Shown: positions 57,001 to 63,000 of the stretch, one piece after another | How the letters are laid out: each line of letters starts with the position of its first letter | How positions within the stretch are numbered: the stretch's first letter is position 1 | NCBI GenBank assembly: GCA_024516035.1 | Contig: CM044959.1 | Span: 20,294,525-20,358,524 of the forward strand | DNA from: Bactericera cockerelli | Taxonomy: Eukaryota > Arthropoda > Insecta > Hemiptera > Triozidae | Reading direction: 5' to 3' | DNA length: 64,000 nt | Translations under genes and position numbers: made by a program | The notes under the pieces: generated by a model | Databases searched by the model: none | What the model was told of the DNA's origin: nothing | The model's input: the letters and a program-made list of their open reading frames with translations, nothing else

Positions 57001-60000
57001 GAGACCATCACTCACCCCTCCAGCTGTAGCCAAGCTGGCTACAACAACAACAACAATGTGCGCGAACACAACGAGGCCCTGTAGACCCTCGGGTAGCCCC
57101 GGTACCACGCAGAATAATCTAACCATGTTATTAAATGTAGGCGGACTCGACGGAGTCCCGAAAATCGTCTATATCTAGGTCCAGGTACTAGGGTCCAGGG
57201 TATAGAATAGAATAGAATAATAATGTTTATTTGTAATATTATGTTACAATACTAGGGTCCATGGTATAGACCAAGGGTTCTCGTTGTGGCCGCCTACTAT
57301 GGGTTCACTTCTGTAAAATGATTTTTTTTTAAATCCATATGTTCACCAAACAACCTTTTGCGTGACATCAAAGTCTTCATTTTTTAGCGTAATAAAAAAG
57401 TCTGGCTGGGGGGCTATAAACAGGGAGTAGACCAGCATTGTCTTAGTTCTCGGAGCCCTTGTCAATTATTAGGCTCTTTGAAAAGACTGTGATAGAACTG
57501 CTGAGTCATTCCTCCACTGTCTGGCTACCATCGTTCACGACAACGCGACGCCACCTTATGATGAATTAAAAAAGGCTGGGTTTGATTAGGCATCATAAAA
57601 TCTCTCATGTGAATAACACAAATTTAATATGATAACCTAATAACATTTTGTAAGCAAAACAATTAAATTTACCTCTTTTTCCGGGTCAAAAAGCATCCAG
57701 TCTTCACCAGAACTCAAATCCACGATTTTGAACACTGTGGGCAACTTGTCAACAAAACTAAACATAGAGGGTGTTCCGTACTCCTTGTACTTCAGCGGCA
57801 CCTGAAATCAATAATATTATTATTATTTTACTTCTGATAAATTCCTAATATTAGAAATCGGAAGTATTGTGTTCGTTTTTGTAAGAAAAAAATAATATAT
57901 TTTTGCTCCGATTATTTTTTATTTTTATTCTGTACTAGCAGGTCACCTCTAGGAAACAGCTTTTTCTATTTATTTGTGCTACCGTGGTCTAAACATGATT
58001 TTTAGTTGATTGTGCTGTGCTATATAATCCGGTCTATCTCGGTTCCTCCACTATGTCACTTGTGTTTTGTCTTCCTGTGCTTGGTATGTTTAGTTCCATG
58101 ATCATTTTTGTGTTACTTATATAAAAAAAATTGTTTTCCATGGGCGTGTTTAAATTGTTATTTTTTCTATCTATGTTTAGGCTTGATTGGTGTCGGTTAA
58201 CCCACACCCAAACTACTAACCAAAGGTTCCAGTCTTTAAGTGATGTAAATGAACTGTAGAAAGCGCTTGATGGTATTATAAATTAAAAAATAATTTGAAT
58301 GTGTCAAAAAAATTGAAAGTCTATATCCAGATCAAACAGAGACATTTATTATGTATGACTAGTCAAAACGCCACGTTCTTCTGTGCGGAAGGTTTCAAGC
58401 TAGAAATACAACTTTTTTTTCTATTAGATAGATAGTTATATTTTTACAATATATAAAACACTTCTCCAAGGAAATCTTCCCGAGGCAGTGTGCTCAGCAC
58501 TGAGGCAACATTACCTCTCTTTCTTGTATACAACTACAAGAAATACAACTTACCTTGTACTTGGTTTCGTACAGGTTCGGCAACTGGGAACATCGGATGC
58601 CTTCGGGATTTTCATTCCTCAGAGCTATCAGGTTCTCACGCATGCGTTTCCCCACGAACAGGATCTCCCTGTCCACCCTCTCACTGGTAGTGGTGGAGGC
58701 GCGGTCCATGGAGGGGGTGGGGGTGGAGCAAGTGAAGCGGGAGCTGGAGGTAGGGGAGGCGGGTCTACTGTGATGAGCCGACCTGGAATATAAATAGTTC
58801 AGTATTATGAATGAGTTAACACAGTTCAGTATTATGAATTATGAATGAGTTGACACAGTTCAGTATTATGAATGAGTTGACACAGTTCAGTATTATGAAT
58901 GAGTTGACTCAGTTCAGTATCTCACTCAAAACATGATGTGTGTTTCGCAAACATGGGTCTGGAGTGTGCTCGGTGGGGCCTTCTTTCAATATGATAATAA
59001 TAATAACACTCTTTAGTGGAAGGTAACCACCAGGCGAGGTTAATGCTCAAAGTATTTTCTACCACCTAACCCTTCGAGTATTATTATTACTATGTGGTCA
59101 CAAACTCAAATTAATGAGGAAAATTCATTCATTAGGTGGGATTCGAACCAACGGATACCTACGCTACCTGGATTACCACTTGACTAACAATAGCATCTAC
59201 ATTCTAGAGGATGTTGTCATACTACTTGAGTAGGTTGTAGATCAAGTGGAGAGGGGTTGAAATTGGGACTGATGATACTCGAGTAGCGAAAGAAAACACA
59301 GTATTGCTGCGCAGCGTGCAGCGAGTATGTGCATAAGAAGAGCTAAAAGAAGATGGAGGAGTGGAGAGTCGTTGTTGGGGTATGAAGATGGCATTGATCA
59401 TTGGAAAAGAGAGTAGTGAGTGATGGCGAAGAAAATATTTCAATTGAACATTTTTAAATAAAGTTATTTGGGTCAGAATAGGAACATAATGCTATCATAA
59501 AATAAATAAAAAAATCGAACGGTGTGGCCTAGATTAAATAGACAATTTTCGATATTCTTGGTGTAACAAGTTATGTTTGATGATTTACAAGACAGTGCAA
59601 TATCTGTTATTAATATAAAAATACACAACCATGAACGACCTGTATAATGACAAGGTTGAAGTGCTTACAAGAAGAAAAAAAAAACATAATAGCAATAGAT
59701 TTTATACGAATAAATTAAGAGCTACTTGGTTGGTTGTTTTATTTTTCATTTTTTTTAATATTTCTTACTTGTTCAAACTCTCAAGCATCTTAAGGGTTGC
59801 AGGAGTTTCACTGGTAGAAGATTTCTTCCTTGCCTGGAAACTGTGGCCGCTGAAACAGATTAATGAACATTAAGTTTCAATGCCATTAGATTTTCAATAA
59901 TTACTTTTTCTGCCTTTTTTAAATAAAAATTAAAAGATTAATTTTAATATTTCCTGTCTTCACCTTCTGGTACGGTTGATAATAAGAGTTATTATCAACA

Positions 60001-63000
60001 ATACTAAAAAGTAAAGTACAGGAGATACATATTAAAATTATTTTTTCAATATTATTCTAAAAAATGTTAAAAGTGTTTCTGTAGGTATGTATATCTAGGC
60101 AAAAAATGTTTGTTGCAATGTTTTTAATCATTTTTCTGGTCCCAATTCTTTAAGAAACTGAAGTGATAGTATTTCTGGACATATTATGAGTCTTTTTAAA
60201 TTTCAAATAAATGTCTTTGATTGTGTTCTATAACAAGAATCTCAACGTAAAGGATTTTTAATTATTATACTCCCGGTGGTACAACTTCTTAACTATCATG
60301 AAATGTAACCTTTACCACCCTAGTTGTTCCAGGTTCTGGAACTCTAACTCGCGATTGGCTAACTTCTACCTTGCCTTATAAATTTTGAGATTTGATCCAA
60401 ACAGAGATCCTATGATAGTAAAGGGACTCTTTATTCTCATTTTTGCAGGATCGTGCATAATCTCACTTTTCTGTTTATACTGACTGATACTGATCGTAAA
60501 CTTACTCTTTTTCCGTAGCACTGGATTCCAGCAGAGATTTGACATAGGCTTCATCAGGATCGTCTAGCATGCTACTGGAAGCAGGTCTTGAGGACGAGCT
60601 AACAGGAACACTGGGGGGTCGGGAGGGTAAGGACCTCTCAGAATCCATGGACACATCACCGGGGATGGGGATCTCAAATGGCATGTTCACTGAAAGAAAG
60701 AGAGGAACTATCCATATACACATTGTACACGTATTTCGTCTGTTAAAATGTATGTATGTACAATATGTACATCTCCTTGGATTCAAGAATATACCTACTT
60801 ACATAATATCATACTGCAATAATAAATGTTTCCAATAGCAGTTTCAAATGGAATGAAATTCACTTAGTTTTTTCATCAGCCCACAGTAAAAAAAAGCTCA
60901 TTATGAAAAAAAAAATTCAATCTCTAATCATTTGATTTTACCACTTTGCTTTTAACAGAAAGTATTGTGCCACATTTTTTCAACACATGGGGTGTACAAT
61001 TGTATATATACCCCATTTCAGGTATCTAGAGAACATACACAATTACCTACCTGGTTGTTGATTTCCTTGACTAGTCATTAACGAATGCTGTGGATATAAT
61101 GCTTCAAATCCAGGCGGAACCAATGGCTGGGTAAACTTTTCAGAGCTGGGAGAAGGCCTATTCTTAGCACTTGATGTGAGAGCAGCTCTTTGAATTCGAT
61201 GCTGCATCACATAGGATAAATCTAGTCCTGGGCTTCCAAAATTTGTTGAACTCACATTAGTGTTCATATTCTGAATCATATTTGACAAAGGAGATTGATT
61301 CTGCAGACTTGTGTTTGAATAGCTTGGTTGATTCAATTGAGAGGCATATCCATATAACTGTTGATTCAAGTAGGACCCAAGTGGTGATTGCTGCATACTC
61401 ATACTTGACTGTGGTATAAGAGGAACATGTTGTGGTGGAGGCTGAGTCATATTATTTGCTAAGTAACCCTGCTGACTCAAATGTGGCATATTCCACGGGG
61501 CTTGTTGGATTGAACGAGCTGCATTAAAAGTTTGGTTTGATATATTTTGTAAGGGTGTTGGTAGTAATCCACATTTCCTAGCATTCATGAGCTCATTTAG
61601 TTTTATCTGATCTATGTTATATTGTGGATTGGTTGGAACATTAGTATTCATCTGTTGCAAATATCTTGGTTGAGATGACTGTGCTCCACTTTGTATAGGA
61701 TTAGGTACAGACTTGAACACAGCAGCGCCCTGATGACTACCCTGAGAGCTTGGTTGATGAGTGAATGACTCACGAGGGCTGCAGGCTTGTTGAGTCAGTG
61801 ATGGCAAGGTCACTGACTGGGGTGGAGTTTGAGGCTTTTGAGTAAAACGAGACAAAAATTCTGAAACAGATTGATTGCTTGAAGAAGGCTTTGCAGGATT
61901 TGTAGAGGTTGATTGGTTTTCAATTGAATTTGTTTGAGTATTATTGGTCTCAGAATTGCTTTTTGGAGGAACATTGGCAGTTAAATTACTTTTGTTAGAA
62001 GTTGTGTGTGACACTACACTACTAGGAACACTGGGTTTTGCTTTTGAAATTTCATTTGTAGAGTTGTCATACTTTGATGTCTCAGCTGTACAATCTGTCT
62101 CATGAGTGCTAGATTTATACTCCAGATGATTGGGTGAGGATCTACTTCTAGGAGAGGGTCTTGATCTTGAGTAGTCGTTTTCTTTCTGTTTTATGTCATT
62201 TTGTGGTGCAGGGCTAAATTTTGACTGAGACTGCCTATCTTCTGTTTTTTTCCGAGTACCTTTTGGAATAATGTTCATTCTGTAAAATAATAGGTAAATA
62301 ATAGTTCACTAAGATGAAAGGTTCAACACTGGGCAGGATTTGTGATTAGATTCACAAGCTTATGTTAGTTCAAATTTTATGTTTATATATAGATTATAGC
62401 TAATAACTTATGGATTGGCAAGGAGTTGAAGTTGAAATTCTTTACAAAAGCTATATTTTCTGTCTACACAACAAGTTTTTTTTTTTTACCTAATATAGGT
62501 ACTGAACATAAGAAATTTGCTGGAAGATTGTTATTGAAAAGTTTCCTCATTAATTTGAGACTTTGACCACATAACAATGTCACCATTGTCACCAGAACAA
62601 CTGATGTCCTAATTGGTAAGTGTCCTCTTTAGTCCTAATTATATGATTATTGATACTATTATCTGGATTAATATTATGATATAAATGTGTAAGCATATAA
62701 TATGAACATTTTGACTTATCTTAAGGATTCACCAATTAATGATTGAATGGTGTATTCAATAATAAAGCTCTCATCTTGTCATGTGGAGCAAGGTTTGGAC
62801 TTGGATGGGTGACAATTTAAATTCCGATTCAGGCTGGTTGGGGTTAATGTGGGTAGCTAGTTTGTAACTTTTCAGAGAATAATGTGAACTTGGCAGTTAA
62901 AAGATGTCAATAGTTCTTACAAAGACACATTCACTTACTGAGTTGTGATAATGATACTCGGAAGTCCTATTGGGTGTATATGATCTGGATGAACCTCTGG

